Shown piece by piece: positions 63,936 through 64,000 of a stretch of DNA of 64,000 nt. Origin of the DNA: Undaria pinnatifida (lineage: Eukaryota > Sar > Phaeophyceae > Laminariales > Alariaceae); the NCBI GenBank assembly GCA_012845835.1, contig JABAKD010000030.1, positions 14,231,076-14,295,075 on the forward strand, in the 5' to 3' direction. The first letter of the stretch is position 1. The number at the start of each line of letters is the position of its first letter. Both the position numbers and the translations under genes were made by a program. The notes below the pieces were generated by a model. The model worked only from the letters and a program-made list of their open reading frames with translations. It was not told where the DNA came from and made no database searches.

Positions 63936-64000
63936 TCCCCTACCATTTCCCTCCGCGGGTCCATGGTCATACGACTTCGACCATGCACGATTTCAACCCC

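Overview
The window reads as nuclear DNA of a eukaryote with a repeat-rich genome. It has no bacterial operons, no ribosome-binding sites and no dense coding. Its one clear cellular gene is split by at least nine introns. CAG/GCT-type trinucleotide tracts, Ala-rich low-complexity inserts, long poly-G/C runs, and Copia, Ty3/gypsy, DIRS-order and PIF/Harbinger elements fit a stramenopile, most likely a brown alga. That placement is inference from style and content, not from a marker gene.

Layout. 0-6 kb: copies of a dispersed repeat (R1 here), C/G-rich tracts and a possible zinc-finger exon. 6.1-6.8 kb: a fold-back element with about 165-bp inverted arms. 6.9-13.3 kb: a 6.4-kb tyrosine-recombinase retroelement (DIRS order, Ngaro/PAT-like) with gag, RT-RNase H, recombinase and split direct repeats, decayed by frameshifts. 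14.4 kb: a short tRNA-like SINE with a 12-bp target duplication. 16-17 kb: two Arg-Gly-rich reading frames. 18.3-21.3 kb: a 3-kb Copia element with both LTRs and a 5-bp duplication, gag only. 22-31 kb: R1 copies, SINEs, inverted repeats and no certain gene. 31.4-38.6 kb: a Ty3/gypsy relic carrying an unexpected NADAR domain. 40-46 kb: repeats. 46.2-57.7 kb (minus): a protein-only RNase P (PRORP) gene. 57.8-58.9 kb: a TA-flanked DNA element just upstream of PRORP. 59.1-59.5 kb: a full SINE with poly(A). 59.8-62.3 kb: a PIF/Harbinger transposase relic. 62.7-63.9 kb: a satellite of about 148 bp per unit.

The strongest gene result is PRORP. It was assembled by reading splice sites on the minus strand. 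Ten exons cover PPR repeats, the CxxC zinc-binding region, the NYN nuclease domain with all four metal-binding aspartates, and the C-terminal WHVP segment. Junction phases agree wherever both sides could be placed. Introns are loaded with repeats, and two low-complexity inserts sit inside the nuclease half.

The most provocative result is the NADAR domain lying between gag and RNase H of the gypsy relic. NADAR enzymes are known to remove ADP-ribose from guanine bases, so a retroelement carrying one could have used it against host ADP-ribosylation. Here it is broken by a TGA at the conserved Trp position and by a frameshift.

No rRNA gene, canonical tRNA gene, CRISPR array or bacterial-type feature was seen. 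Promoters and poly(A) sites could not be called reliably.
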